This document shows, in pieces, positions 7,860 to 16,906 of a DNA stretch of 64,000 nucleotides. Each line of letters opens with the position of its first letter. Positions within the stretch are counted from its first letter, which is position 1. Under the pieces are notes generated by a model. The model was given only the letters and a program-made list of their open reading frames with translations, searched no databases and was not told the DNA's origin. Source of the DNA: Parvularcula sp964219355 (lineage in GTDB: Bacteria > Pseudomonadota > Alphaproteobacteria > Caulobacterales > Parvularculaceae). Location of the stretch: the NCBI GenBank assembly GCA_964219355.1, contig CAXPOZ010000005.1, positions 248,001 through 312,000 on the forward strand, given 5' to 3'. The position numbers and the translations under genes are program-made.

Positions 7860-8297
7860 CTAAGCCGCTTTTTTGATCTCTACCACTTCGACATCGAAGG
7901 TCAGGTCATGACCGGCCAGCGGATGGTTCGTGTCCAGCGTAATCGCCTCATCGGTGGCTTCGGTTATCACGACCGGCACGGCCTGCCCGTCCTGGGTCTG
8001 CATGGTCAGGCGTGTGCCGGGCTCGGTCGGCATATTGTCCGGTAGCTGAGCACGCGGCACGCTCTGCACACGGGCTTCATCACGTTCGCCATAGCCCTCG
8101 GCGGGGGTGATAGTGACCTGCTTTTTCTCGCCCTCTTCCATGCCGATCAGCGCCTTTTCAAGGCCGGGAATGACCTGCCGGGCGCCAAGCTGGAACTCCA
8201 GCGGTTCGCGGCCTTCCGAGCTGTCGAACGTCGTACCGTCCGCAAAACTGCCGGTGTAATTGATCAGGATTGTGTCGCCTTCCTGTGCGTGAGTCAT
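7860..8297 (-). CDS. FKBP-type peptidyl-prolyl cis-trans isomerase (SlyD/SlpA-like)
   Basis: A 145-residue cytoplasmic FKBP. The FKBP core (EGDTILINYTGSFADGTTFDSS, then VIPGLEKALIGMEEGEKK) is interrupted by an insert-in-flap region (AEGYGERDEARVQSVPRAQL), which marks the SlyD/SlpA type that combines isomerase and chaperone activity. It lacks the His/Cys-rich metal-binding tail of SlyD and ends in VEVVEIKKAA. Start chosen at MTHAQEGD, with GGGAA upstream, not the longer frame. It stands alone and is convergent with etfA. Confidence 0.93.
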   Translation of the reverse strand: MTHAQEGDTILINYTGSFADGTTFDSSEGREPLEFQLGARQVIPGLEKALIGMEEGEKKQVTITPAEGYGERDEARVQSVPRAQLPDNMPTEPGTRLTMQTQDGQAVPVVITEATDEAITLDTNHPLAGHDLTFDVEVVEIKKAA

Positions 8298-8592
8298 AAA
8301 AATTCCCGTGGTTGCGTAAAGGGGCGACACTTGGGCATTCGCCCCGCCATTGCAAGGGAGCGAGGTGTGATGTCTTGGGAAGCACCGCAGAACGATGCTG
8401 CACTAATGCCGACATGCAGGGAGAATTTCCTCCCCCAACAGGGGGGAAGCAGAATGGCCAAACTTATCCCCGCGCTTTCAGCGCGCGCCATACTCTATTC
8501 AACTCAGAAAGCGCCTGAGCAGCCCCAAGCCAAGGGCCTTTGCGGCGGAGCAGACTGTGCTAAGCCTCTCCATTGCAGCGGAGGGGCAAGCC

Positions 8593-9993
8593 ATGCGGAC
8601 ATTCCTTATATTCATCGCGGTCATGATCGGCGGCGTCGCGATGGCGCGCCAAGCCTCTGGCCCGATTGAGGAATTCATCGCCGCCGAGTTGCCCGTCTCC
8701 GGCGCGCCCGGCGTCACCTATGCGGTGACAGATGACGGCGCCTTGGCGTCTGGCGCCCATGGCGAGATCCTTCAGGGCAGCGGCCGGAAAATGACGACGG
8801 ACACGCCCTTCGTCATCGGCTCAATTTCAAAGAGCTTTACGGCCATGGCAGTGATGATGCTGGTCGAGGACGGGCGGGTCGATCTGGATACGGCGATCTC
8901 CACCTATCTGCCGGGGTTTGCTAGCCAGCCGGGCAGCGATGTCACGATCCGGCAATTGCTCAGCCACACCAGCGGCTATTCCACCTATCAGGGGAATGAT
9001 CGGCACAAGGATGAGAATGGCGGCGCGAGCGAACTCTCCAAACAGGTAGAGCTGATCGCGGGATGGCCCCTCGCCCATGAACCAGGCACGCGGTGGCAAT
9101 ATTCGAACGCTAATTATTTGATCCTCGGGGCCCTGATCGAAGAGATCAGTGGCGAGGATTATGCGAGTTTTGTGAACGCCGAGATTCTGGCGCCGATCGG
9201 CATGGCGCACAGCTTTGTGGCCGATGGTCAGCTCCATGAAGAGATGGCTGTCGGGCATACGCCCTGGTTCGGCATGAAGCGCGCCGTGAAGGATAACCGG
9301 CCGCAAAAGGTGACCGCCCCGGCGGGCGGGATCGTGGCGACCGCGCCGGATCTCGCGCTTTATCTCGCCGTCATGCTGAACGGGCAGGATGATATCATCA
9401 GTGCCGAGAGCAAAACCTCGATGCTGAGCCCCGCCAGTGACGCCTCACCTTTTTACGGCTTCGGCTGGTATCTCGATACCGAGCGGCAGATTGCCTATCA
9501 CGCCGGGATCAGCCCCGGGGTAGAAACGCTCGCCGCGCTTTATCCGGCGGAACGAAAAGGCTCGGTCGCGCTCGTCAATTCAGGCAGCGGCTTCGGCTTT
9601 GCCTCGACCCTCCACTTACGCGAAGGTATCACCGCTATCGGCCTCGGCCTTGATCCGGGCACTGCCGCTGCGGAATGGGGGCCGAAATCACTCTATCTCA
9701 TCTTCGCGCTGCTGCCGGTGTTTTTCGTGCTCAGCCTCCTCTGGGCCGCCACCCATCGCGATGGTCTGCGGGCAAAATCCGGCGCGGCTGGCGCGTTCAG
9801 CCTGTGGTTCCCGCTGCTCATGACCATCGGTGTGGCCGTCATGGCGGTCTATATGATCCCGCAATTCTTCGGCGTGCCGTTGCGGACGCTTCAGATCTAC
9901 CAGCCGGATTTTGTCCTGATGCTGATCGCAACAGCGGTCACTGGGGTCTTCTGGGCCGTTTGCCGGCTCGGGCTTTATTATCTCGGCCGGTAG
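8593..9993 (+). CDS. Serine hydrolase, class C beta-lactamase-like, with C-terminal membrane helices
   Basis: A 466-residue exported enzyme. A signal peptide (MRTFLIFIAVMIGGVAMA) precedes the beta-lactamase/transpeptidase domain, with the catalytic Ser77-Ile-Ser-Lys80, the Tyr170-Ser-Asn motif and a later YHAGISPGVE in the KTG/HxG position. About 110 C-terminal residues form three or four hydrophobic helices (SLYLIFALLPVFFVLSLLW and following), an arrangement seen in several membrane-bound beta-lactamase-family proteins of unknown substrate. It acts at the outer face of the inner membrane, probably on peptides or esters; real beta-lactam hydrolysis is not implied. GGAGGGG supports this ATG over the upstream frame. 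Confidence 0.9.
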   Translation: MRTFLIFIAVMIGGVAMARQASGPIEEFIAAELPVSGAPGVTYAVTDDGALASGAHGEILQGSGRKMTTDTPFVIGSISKSFTAMAVMMLVEDGRVDLDTAISTYLPGFASQPGSDVTIRQLLSHTSGYSTYQGNDRHKDENGGASELSKQVELIAGWPLAHEPGTRWQYSNANYLILGALIEEISGEDYASFVNAEILAPIGMAHSFVADGQLHEEMAVGHTPWFGMKRAVKDNRPQKVTAPAGGIVATAPDLALYLAVMLNGQDDIISAESKTSMLSPASDASPFYGFGWYLDTERQIAYHAGISPGVETLAALYPAERKGSVALVNSGSGFGFASTLHLREGITAIGLGLDPGTAAAEWGPKSLYLIFALLPVFFVLSLLWAATHRDGLRAKSGAAGAFSLWFPLLMTIGVAVMAVYMIPQFFGVPLRTLQIYQPDFVLMLIATAVTGVFWAVCRLGLYYLGR

Positions 9994-10048
9994 TCGCCGA
10001 GTTAGCGACAACTGGCCGGCCTCACGGGGCCTGCCTCTGAGCGCCCGG

Positions 10049-10228
10049 TCAGTGGAAAATCCCGACCGCCAGCTCAGCCCAGAGGAGCAGAACCGCGGTG
10101 AGCACCGCAAACACCAGCACCAGCCGCAGGATGGGCTTCATCCTGATCCGCAATAACAGCCAGACGGCCAGCGCGGCACTGCCCAGAATGGCGGCTGCCA
10201 TGATGTAATCGGCACTGTCCCAGTCCAT
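10049..10228 (-). CDS. Small two-helix membrane protein
   Basis: A 59-residue protein (MDWDSADYIMAAAILGSAAL...) with two membrane helices joined by the basic turn RIRMKPILR. The ATG at 10228 is preceded by GAGAGGGTG; the frame also has an upstream non-ATG start that I did not use. It sits alone on the minus strand between two plus-strand hydrolase genes. No family recognised. Confidence 0.6.
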   Translation of the reverse strand: MDWDSADYIMAAAILGSAALAVWLLLRIRMKPILRLVLVFAVLTAVLLLWAELAVGIFH

Positions 10229-10304
10229 CGGCACCCTCTCAGCGGTTCCTTGTCTCAACCATATCCTCTACGTTGCCGCCCATCTCAAGATAATGGGGAC
10301 CTCC

Positions 10305-12167
10305 ATGACCATTTCGCGCCGTTCGCTGCTCCAGAATTCAACCGCCTTTGCGGTGCTTGCCGCCCTGCCCGCCTGCGGGAAGGAGAAGGCCGCCGAGACC
10401 GCTGCCACGCCTGCCCCCGCTGGCACCCCGGCGGCAAATGTCGAAGGGCTGATGAAGGAGACGACGGATTTCATCCTCAACGCTTACCCTGAAAGCGCAT
10501 CCAGCTTCGGCATCGACAGCGGGGAATATGCAGCGCTCAAATCGAAGCTGACGGATCGCTCTCCGGCAGGACAGGCCAGGATCGCCGAGAAGGCCCGCGC
10601 CCTCCTTGCGAAGATGAATGAGGTCGATACCAGCACACTGTCTGACGACAAGGCGCTCAATCTCGACGTCGTGCGCACGGTCTTTGAGCGGACATCCGAA
10701 GGGTTCGACTACCCCTATGGCGATGTGGCGCTCCTCAATTCGAACTGGTCCTACCGTAATGCGCCGTACACGGTGGCGCAGAATATCGGTTCCTTTGTCG
10801 AAATCCCCAGCTTCCTTGATTCCGCGCATTCGATCGAAACGCCGGAAGATGCCGATGCCTATCTGGAGCGCATGTCCGCCTATGCCGGCCAGCTCGATGG
10901 TGAGACCGAACGCGTCATTGCCGAAGGCAATCAGGGCGTCATCCTGCCTGATTTCCTGATGGCCAAAACGCTCGGTCAGATGCATGGCGCGCAAGGCGCG
11001 GAGACGTCTGACTGGAGCATCGTCAAATCCCTTGCCGGCCGGACAGAAGGCATGGAGGGCGATTATGCCGCCAAGGCGCTCACCATCGCTGAGGAGGAGA
11101 TCCGCCCTGCCCTTCAGCGCCAGATCGATGCGCTTGAAGGCTTTGCGCCTCAGGCGAACAGCAATGCCGGGATCTGGGACATTCCGCAGGGTGAAGAATA
11201 TTATGCCTGGGCGCTGGCAGCCAGCACGACAACGACCATGACACCCGACGAAGTCCACGAAATGGGCCGCGAGGAGCTCAAGGCCCTTCATGCCGAGATG
11301 GATCCGATCCTGCGCTCGATCGGCTATACCGAAGGCTCTGTCGGCGCCCGGATGACCGCACTCGCCGAAGACCCGCGCTACCAGTTCTCCGATGGCGATG
11401 AAGGCCGGCAGGAGATCATGGACTTCATCCATGCAACGCTCGAGGACATCCGGGGACGGATGCCAGACGCGTTCGAAACGCTCGTGCCGGGCTTCCTTGA
11501 AGTCACGCGCATCCCGGTCGAAGTCGAGGCCGGCGCGCCGGGTGCCTATGGCGGCGCCGGATCTATTGACGGCAAACAGCCGGGGCATTTCTGGATCAAC
11601 CTTCGGACGCCGAAACTCCATTCGAAATATTCGCTGATGGACCTCACCTATCACGAGGCAATCCCCGGCCATGTCTGGCAGGGCGAATATGCGTTCAAGC
11701 AGCCGCTGATCCGCTCCCTCCTTGCCTTTAATGCGTATTCGGAGGGCTGGGCACTTTATGCCGAGCAGATCGCCGATGAGCTCGGCGTCTATGATGACTT
11801 CCCCGTCGGCCGACTGGGCTATCTTCAGTCCCTCGCCTTCCGGGCCTGCCGCCTTGTTGTCGATACCGGCCTTCACGCTAAACGCTGGACTCGCCAGCAG
11901 GGGGTCGATTGGTTCGTCAATGAAAACGGGTCGAACCCGGAAGAAGTCGCAAGCGAGGTTGACCGCTATTGCTCATGGCCGGGTCAGGCCTGCGGCTACA
12001 AGGTCGGTCACACCGCAATCAACCGCCTGCGCCAGAAGACCAAAGCCGAGCTTGACGATGCGTATGATTTCCGCCGTTTCAACGATGCAGTCGTCCTTGG
12101 CGGCAATGTGCCGATGACGGTGCTTGGCCGCGTCATTGACGATCATATTGCACGGGAAAAAATGTAA
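10305..12167 (+). CDS. DUF885 family metallopeptidase-like lipoprotein
   Basis: A 620-residue DUF885 protein, a family related in fold to zinc carboxypeptidases of the M32 type. The N-terminus TISRRSLLQNSTAFAV looks Tat-like (twin Arg) and ends in a lipobox ALPAC (Cys24), so the protein is probably anchored in the periplasm. The zinc motif is His450-Glu-Ala-Ile-Pro-Gly-His, followed about 40 residues later by EGWALYAEQIADELG, whose Glu residues supply the further ligand. Length fits the family. An upstream ATG (10293) exists, but the one at 10305 has GGGGA at better spacing. Probable peptidase; substrate unknown. Confidence 0.9.
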   Translation: MTISRRSLLQNSTAFAVLAALPACGKEKAAETAATPAPAGTPAANVEGLMKETTDFILNAYPESASSFGIDSGEYAALKSKLTDRSPAGQARIAEKARALLAKMNEVDTSTLSDDKALNLDVVRTVFERTSEGFDYPYGDVALLNSNWSYRNAPYTVAQNIGSFVEIPSFLDSAHSIETPEDADAYLERMSAYAGQLDGETERVIAEGNQGVILPDFLMAKTLGQMHGAQGAETSDWSIVKSLAGRTEGMEGDYAAKALTIAEEEIRPALQRQIDALEGFAPQANSNAGIWDIPQGEEYYAWALAASTTTTMTPDEVHEMGREELKALHAEMDPILRSIGYTEGSVGARMTALAEDPRYQFSDGDEGRQEIMDFIHATLEDIRGRMPDAFETLVPGFLEVTRIPVEVEAGAPGAYGGAGSIDGKQPGHFWINLRTPKLHSKYSLMDLTYHEAIPGHVWQGEYAFKQPLIRSLLAFNAYSEGWALYAEQIADELGVYDDFPVGRLGYLQSLAFRACRLVVDTGLHAKRWTRQQGVDWFVNENGSNPEEVASEVDRYCSWPGQACGYKVGHTAINRLRQKTKAELDDAYDFRRFNDAVVLGGNVPMTVLGRVIDDHIAREKM

Positions 12168-12203
12168 TCCCCGCCTAAGACGGCGAGACTATATTTCACT
12201 TAC

Positions 12204-12225
12204 GGAGGCGGATTAATCCGCCTCC
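12204..12225. terminator. Perfect 22-bp palindrome at CsbD-like gene end
   Basis: A perfect 22-bp inverted repeat (half site GGAGGCGGATT) that includes the TAA stop of the minus-strand CsbD-like gene. It lies between that gene and the convergent DUF885 gene. No long T-run follows on either side, so a terminator role is an inference from position. Confidence 0.5.
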
Positions 12226-12377
12226 AGCCTGTCTTTCATCTGCTGGCGGATACGCCCTTCCGCGCGGATGATCCGCCCGTCTTTCTGCCAGCCTGGCCGG
12301 CCAATCAGCCGTCCGGCGGCCTCTTTCACAAGGCCATGCGCCAGTTTGATACTGCCAATCACGAATTGCCTATGCAT
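12213..12377 (-). CDS. Small CsbD-like protein
   Basis: A 54-residue basic protein beginning MHRQFVIGSIKLAHGLVKEA. The pattern GSIKLAHGLVKEAAGRLIG...GRIIRAEGRIRQQ resembles the CsbD repeat (GKxKExxGKxxGD..LxAEGKxxQxxGK), a family of small stress-induced proteins of unknown mechanism. The ATG is preceded by GCGAGG. It follows the clear CsbD gene at 12519-12689 in the same direction, so the two may be a diverged tandem pair. Its stop lies inside a perfect palindrome. The family call is less certain than for its neighbour. Confidence 0.6.
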   Translation of the reverse strand: MHRQFVIGSIKLAHGLVKEAAGRLIGRPGWQKDGRIIRAEGRIRQQMKDRLEAD

Positions 12378-12518
12378 CGGAACCTCGCTGGGGTCGTTTG
12401 CTGCTTGATCGCCTGAATAGAACGCCGGAGCCGCCAAAGGGTTCTCATTTTCTGAAGCACAAAAAAATGATGCCGCAGGACTGGCCCACGGCATCACGTT
12501 CACGGATTGAAAAGTCGC

Positions 12519-12689
12519 TTAATTCTTCACGGCGTCTTTGACATCACCGGCAGCCTTGCGAAGCTCGCCTTCGGCCTTGTCTTTCTTGCCTTCGGCTTCG
12601 AGCTTCTTGTTATCAGTTGCCTTGCCAACAGATTCCTTGACAGAGCCTTCCGTTTTCTTGGCGGCCCCTTTCAAATGCTCCTTGTCCAT
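12519..12689 (-). CDS. CsbD family stress protein
   Basis: A 56-residue highly charged protein, MDKEHLKGAAKKTEGSVKES, ending in KAAGDVKDAVKN. The repeated G-x-K-x-x-x-G pattern with LEAEGKKDKAEGE is the CsbD signature. Members are small, soluble and often under general stress control; their biochemical role is unknown. The ATG at 12689 with GGGAAG upstream is preferred over a longer frame. It lies upstream of a second CsbD-like gene on the same strand. Confidence 0.85.
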   Translation of the reverse strand: MDKEHLKGAAKKTEGSVKESVGKATDNKKLEAEGKKDKAEGELRKAAGDVKDAVKN

Positions 12690-12781
12690 AACAATTACTT
12701 CCCGAATATCTGCTTCAAGTATGGCGCCCCAGAGCAGGCGCATCACAGAAACGCAGCGGTCCGAAATAGGTTCCGGGAGCG

Positions 12782-14680
12782 CTAGCCTCTTTCGCCTTCC
12801 GCCCCGCGGATCAGGACATCGACAATCTCCGGCTCCGCGAGGGTTGAGGTATCGCCCAGCGAGGACGTCTCCCCTTCAGCAATCTTGCGCAGGATGCGGC
12901 GCATGATCTTGCCGGAACGTGTCTTGGGCAGGCCGGGGGCGATCTGGATCACATCCGGCGTCGCGACCGGGCCGATCTCGGTTCTGACCTGCTGGCGCAG
13001 CTCCTTGCCGAGACTGTCATGCGACGTATGCCCCGCTTTCAGGATGACATAGCACCAGATGCCCTGCCCCTTGATATCGTGCGGGTACCCCACAACAGCG
13101 GCTTCGGCGACTGCTTCATGGGCGACCAGCGCGCTTTCGACCTCCGCTGTACCCATACGGTGACCGGAGACATTGATCACATCATCGACGCGGCCCGTGA
13201 TCCAGATGTCGCCATCCTCGTCCCGCCGCGCGCCGTCCGAGGTGAAGTAGTTACCGGGGAAGGCCGAGAAATATGTATCGATAAAGCGCTGGTGATCGCC
13301 ATAGACCGTTCGCATCTGTCCGGGCCAGGAGGATGTCAGAACAAGACTGCCATTCCCTGCGCCCTCAATCGGCTTGGCATCCTGATCGAGGAGCGCCGTT
13401 TTGATCCCCGGCATCGGCTTGGTCGCCGCGCCCGGCTTGGTCATCGGATCGCCCGGAATGGGGCTGATCAGGACACCGCCGGTTTCGGTCTGCCACCAGG
13501 TATCAACGATCGGCACCTGACTGTCGCCGGCGACCTCATAATACCAGCGCCACGCCTCAGGATTGATCGGCTCGCCGACACTGCCGAGCACTTTCAGTGA
13601 CGAGCGGTCATATTTGGTCACGAAGGAATCGCCGTCCTTCATCAGGGAACGGATGGCCGTCGGCGCGGTGTAGAGCACATTGATCTTATGACGCTCGATC
13701 TCGGCCCAGAACCGGCCCGCATCGGGCCATGTCGGCACGCCTTCGAACATCACCGTCGTGATGCCATTGGCGAGCGGTCCATAGACTATATAGCTGTGCC
13801 CCGTGATCCAGCCGACATCCGCCGCGCACCAGTAAACGTCACCGGGGTCGCACTGGAAGATCATGTCATGGGTATAGCTCGCCCAAGCCAGATACCCGCC
13901 GCTCGTGTGAAGGACGCCCTTGGGCTTGCCGGTCGAACCCGACGTATAAAGAATGAAAAGCGGGTCTTCCGCCGCCATTTCCTCGGCAGGGCAATCGGTC
14001 GGCACTTCCTCCCGCGCCTCGTGCCACCAGTAATCCCGGCCATGCACGAAATGGATATCCTTGCCGGTGACCTGAACCGTCAGGACCAGCCGGACCCCCG
14101 ACACCCGCGCAAGCGCCGCATCGACATTGGCTTTGAGCGGCACGGTCTTGCCGCCTCGCCGGCCTTCATCAGCGGTGATCACCGCAACGGCCCCGCAATC
14201 CTCGATCCGGCTCGCCAGCGCTTCGGGGCTGAACCCGCCGAACACGACCGAGTGCACAGCCCCGATCCGTGCGCAGGCCAGCATCGCATAGGCGGCCTCC
14301 GGGATCATCGGCATATAAAGGATCACACGGTCGCCGCGCCCGACCCCGCGGGCTTTGAGGACATTCGCCATGTGGCAGACTTCGTGATGAAGCTCCTGCC
14401 AGCTGATCTCCTTTGAGGTGCCCGGCTCATCCCCGATCCACAGGATCGCGGTATCGTCGGGGCGGGCCTCGGCATGACGATCCACACAGTTCTCGGCGAC
14501 ATTGAGCGTGCCATCTGCATACCAACGGATATGCAAATCATCCTTGTCAAAGGAGACATCCGAAATCTCGCTCGGCAGCGTCATCCAGTTCAGCCGCTCT
14601 GCGACCCCCTTCCAGAACACATCGGGCGCTTCTTCAAAAAGCGCAGCATCGGTCATGCGGTCGCGGGAGGTCTTGATCAT
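12782..14680 (-). CDS. acs: Acetyl-CoA synthetase (AMP-forming)
   Basis: A 632-residue ANL-family enzyme that activates acetate to acetyl-CoA through acetyl-AMP. The P-loop YTSGSTGKPKG is near residue 260, TWWQTETGG near 405, and the C-terminal SGKIMRRILRK contains the Lys that is acetylated to switch the enzyme off in this family. GRVDDVINVSGHRMGTAEVE is typical of Acs. The overall length (about 20 shorter than E. coli Acs, at the N-terminus) and the WWHEAREEV region fit Acs better than propionyl-CoA synthetase. AGGAAGAGGAAACC lies before the ATG. It is transcribed alone, divergently from the DUF3299 gene. Confidence 0.95.
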   Translation of the reverse strand: MIKTSRDRMTDAALFEEAPDVFWKGVAERLNWMTLPSEISDVSFDKDDLHIRWYADGTLNVAENCVDRHAEARPDDTAILWIGDEPGTSKEISWQELHHEVCHMANVLKARGVGRGDRVILYMPMIPEAAYAMLACARIGAVHSVVFGGFSPEALASRIEDCGAVAVITADEGRRGGKTVPLKANVDAALARVSGVRLVLTVQVTGKDIHFVHGRDYWWHEAREEVPTDCPAEEMAAEDPLFILYTSGSTGKPKGVLHTSGGYLAWASYTHDMIFQCDPGDVYWCAADVGWITGHSYIVYGPLANGITTVMFEGVPTWPDAGRFWAEIERHKINVLYTAPTAIRSLMKDGDSFVTKYDRSSLKVLGSVGEPINPEAWRWYYEVAGDSQVPIVDTWWQTETGGVLISPIPGDPMTKPGAATKPMPGIKTALLDQDAKPIEGAGNGSLVLTSSWPGQMRTVYGDHQRFIDTYFSAFPGNYFTSDGARRDEDGDIWITGRVDDVINVSGHRMGTAEVESALVAHEAVAEAAVVGYPHDIKGQGIWCYVILKAGHTSHDSLGKELRQQVRTEIGPVATPDVIQIAPGLPKTRSGKIMRRILRKIAEGETSSLGDTSTLAEPEIVDVLIRGAEGERG

Positions 14681-14853
14681 CGTCGTCGGTTTCCTCTTCC
14701 TGAAACTGTCATTGTCGAGCCGCAGCCTATCGCGTCTTTCCCGGACGGGTCACGGGGTTGCTGCAGCACCGGTTTCAGGACTGTAACTCTTACGGCGCCC
14801 GCGACCAGCCGCCACATCTCGCCCTTTGGCGCGGCATGAGGTAGCAAGCGGTC

Positions 14854-15315
14854 ATGATCATGACATTCCTCATTGCCGCCCTTTCTCTCCTTCAGCCTGC
14901 TGAGCCGCAGGAGATCAGCTGGAACGATCTCGTTCCCGAAGGTGTCGAGGAGACAGAAGCCCCTGAGCTTGATCATGAAAAGATCGGCCAGCAGACCGGA
15001 TCGGCCGACACCGTCGCCGAACTTGATGGCGCTTATATAAAGATGCCGGGCTTCATGCTGCCGCTGGATTATACCGAGCGCGGCCGTGTCCGGGCGTTCC
15101 TGCTCGTCCCTTATTATGGCGCCTGCATCCATGTGCCCCCGCCTCCGCCAAACCAGATTGTCTTCGTTGAGACCGCGGAGAACCCGGTTGAATCAAAGGG
15201 CCTCTGGGATCCTGTCTGGGTCACCGGCACGATGCGGGTGAAACCCAACGAGAATGATCTGGGCGATACCGCCTACACGCTGGAGCTGGAAAAGCTCGAG
15301 CCCTACATTGATTAG
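14854..15315 (+). CDS. DUF3299 domain-containing exported protein
   Basis: A 153-residue protein with a short N-terminal signal (MIMTFLIAALSLLQPAEP). The segment GACIHVPPPPPNQIVFV is the hallmark of DUF3299, and GAYIKMPGFMLPLDY precedes it as expected. Members are small periplasmic proteins often coded near ABC-type export or metal systems; their function is not known. An in-frame second ATG (14860) is also possible. It is divergent from acs and is followed after 90 bases by the alkaline phosphatase gene, with which it might share a transcript. Confidence 0.85.
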   Translation: MIMTFLIAALSLLQPAEPQEISWNDLVPEGVEETEAPELDHEKIGQQTGSADTVAELDGAYIKMPGFMLPLDYTERGRVRAFLLVPYYGACIHVPPPPPNQIVFVETAENPVESKGLWDPVWVTGTMRVKPNENDLGDTAYTLELEKLEPYID

Positions 15316-15405
15316 CAACGGCAGGCCGGAGGCGCCTTCTGTCGCCTGACTGACACAAAAAGCCGCTAGCAGGCGCCTCAAACCTTTAATCCAAAGGGAA
15401 ACCCC

Positions 15406-16899
15406 ATGCTCTCACTTCTGATGTCCGCCGCCCTCCTCGCCCAGCCCGCAACCGTCGAGCCTGTCGATTGGGAGAAAATGGGAGAGGAAACCCTCGCCGC
15501 CGCCAAGGCGAAAACACCTGTCACCGGACAGGCAAAAAACGTCATCCTCTTCATTGCGGATGGCACGGACATCACGACTATCACCGCAGCTCGTATCCTT
15601 GCCGGCCAGAAACAGGGCGGTCCGGGTGAGGATCATGTCCTCAATTTTGAGACCATGCCCTTCACTGGGCTCTCCAAGACCTACAATACGAATATGCAGA
15701 CGCCGGACAGTGCAGGCACTGCCACCGCGATGCTGACAGGCCACAAGACCAAGGCCGGGGTCATCAATGTCGACGAGACGATCATCCGCGGCAGTTGCGA
15801 AAGCTCGAAGGGAAAAGAGCTCAGCAGCATGATGAAAGTCGCAAATGACACGGGCCGCAGCGTCGGCGTCATTTCAACGGCACGCATTACCCATGCGACG
15901 CCCGCGACCGTTTATGCCTCATCTGCCGACCGGGATTGGGAATCTGACAAATACATGCCGGAGGATGCCAGCGAATGCATGGACATTGCCTCGCAGCTCC
16001 TTGCCGCCGCGAAGGCCGGAACGGTTGAACTGGCATTGGGCGGTGGACGCGAAAAATTCATGCCGTCCGATGTGGCAGACCCTGAATATCCCGACGAAAA
16101 TGGGGAGCGAAAAGACGGCCGTAACCTTACCGCCGAATGGACTGGGCTCAATTCCCGCAACAAATTCGTATGGAACGCAGAAGGCTTCGCTGCGCTTAAT
16201 CCCAAGCAGAAAGGTCAGGTGCTTGGCCTCTTTGAGCCTAGCCATATGCAATATGAGGCTGATCGCGCCGAGGATTCCGCTGGCGAGCCGTCTATTGCGG
16301 AGATGACCGGCTTTGCCATCGACAAGCTGTCTCGCAACAGGGACGGTTTTTTCCTGATGGTCGAAGGCGGCCGGGTCGACCACGCCAACCACGCTGGCAA
16401 TGCCGCGCGCGCACTCGAAGACCTTATCGCCTTTGATGAGGCAGTCAAAGTCGCGCTCGAAAAGACGGACCCGGAAAATACGCTGATCGTCGTCACGGAA
16501 GACCATGGGCACACGCTTGTTTTCCAGGGCTATCCGCAGCGCGGCAATCCGATCCTTGGTCTCGTCAAAGGCGTTGACGACGACGGCGCACCTGCTGACG
16601 ACTTCGCGAAAGCCTCAGACGGTAAACCCTATACGACCCTTGCCTATGGGAACGGGCCGGGATCACCCTTCGCGGGACACAAGGACGATGAAGCTGTCAC
16701 CCGGCCAACCGTCACCGAAGAAGAAGCCATGGATATCGACTATCGTCAGCAGTCGATCATTCCTTCCTACTCGGAAACCCATGGCGGTCAGGATGTCCCG
16801 ATCTATGCAAGCGGGCCTCAGGCACATTTGCTGACCGGTGTCGTCGAGCAGAGCTTCATCTATTACGTGATGCGCGAGGCGCTGACGGCGGAGGAGTAA
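15406..16899 (+). CDS. Alkaline phosphatase (PhoA family)
   Basis: A 497-residue exported phosphomonoesterase. A signal (MLSLLMSAALLAQPA) is followed by the metal-binding NVILFIADGTD, the nucleophile Ser102 in TPDSAGTATAMLTG, the metal-ligand cluster EGGRVDHANHAG, VTEDHGHT, and the C-terminal ETHGGQDVPIYASGP. The two-zinc, one-magnesium active site therefore appears intact. VTEDHGHT differs from the commoner VTADHGH, but the Asp-His pair is kept. It releases phosphate in the periplasm. AAGGGAAA lies before the ATG. Its stop is part of a palindrome shared with the convergent gene. Confidence 0.93.
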   Translation: MLSLLMSAALLAQPATVEPVDWEKMGEETLAAAKAKTPVTGQAKNVILFIADGTDITTITAARILAGQKQGGPGEDHVLNFETMPFTGLSKTYNTNMQTPDSAGTATAMLTGHKTKAGVINVDETIIRGSCESSKGKELSSMMKVANDTGRSVGVISTARITHATPATVYASSADRDWESDKYMPEDASECMDIASQLLAAAKAGTVELALGGGREKFMPSDVADPEYPDENGERKDGRNLTAEWTGLNSRNKFVWNAEGFAALNPKQKGQVLGLFEPSHMQYEADRAEDSAGEPSIAEMTGFAIDKLSRNRDGFFLMVEGGRVDHANHAGNAARALEDLIAFDEAVKVALEKTDPENTLIVVTEDHGHTLVFQGYPQRGNPILGLVKGVDDDGAPADDFAKASDGKPYTTLAYGNGPGSPFAGHKDDEAVTRPTVTEEEAMDIDYRQQSIIPSYSETHGGQDVPIYASGPQAHLLTGVVEQSFIYYVMREALTAEE

Positions 16900-16906
16900 T
16901 TACTCC
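16893..16906. repeat. Palindrome spanning both stop codons of convergent genes
   Basis: GGAGTAATTACTCC is a perfect 14-bp palindrome. Its centre holds the TAA stop of the alkaline phosphatase gene and, on the other strand, the TAA stop of the hydrolase gene, directly abutting. Flanking GGCGG and GCCGCC extend the pairing imperfectly. It may work as a compact shared terminator. Confidence 0.6.

Noticed and set aside
8425..8452. Possible GC-rich hairpin before the serine hydrolase gene, similar to the one at 40366
   Set aside because: The pairing is imperfect and without a T-run, and the resemblance to the other hairpin is too weak to call a dispersed repeat.
10338..11876. 512-codon minus-strand open frame opposite the DUF885 gene
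   Set aside because: It is a shadow of a gene with clear motifs (HEAIPGH, lipobox) on the plus strand; long antisense frames are expected in GC-rich DNA. It has no ribosome site or recognisable domain.
13019..14416. Two long plus-strand frames opposite acs
   Set aside because: They are antisense shadows of acs, without domains or ribosome sites.
15316..15405. GGCGCC-containing repeats between DUF3299 and alkaline phosphatase genes as a terminator
   Set aside because: The complementary pieces are far apart with a large loop and no T-tract, so I could not support a terminator.
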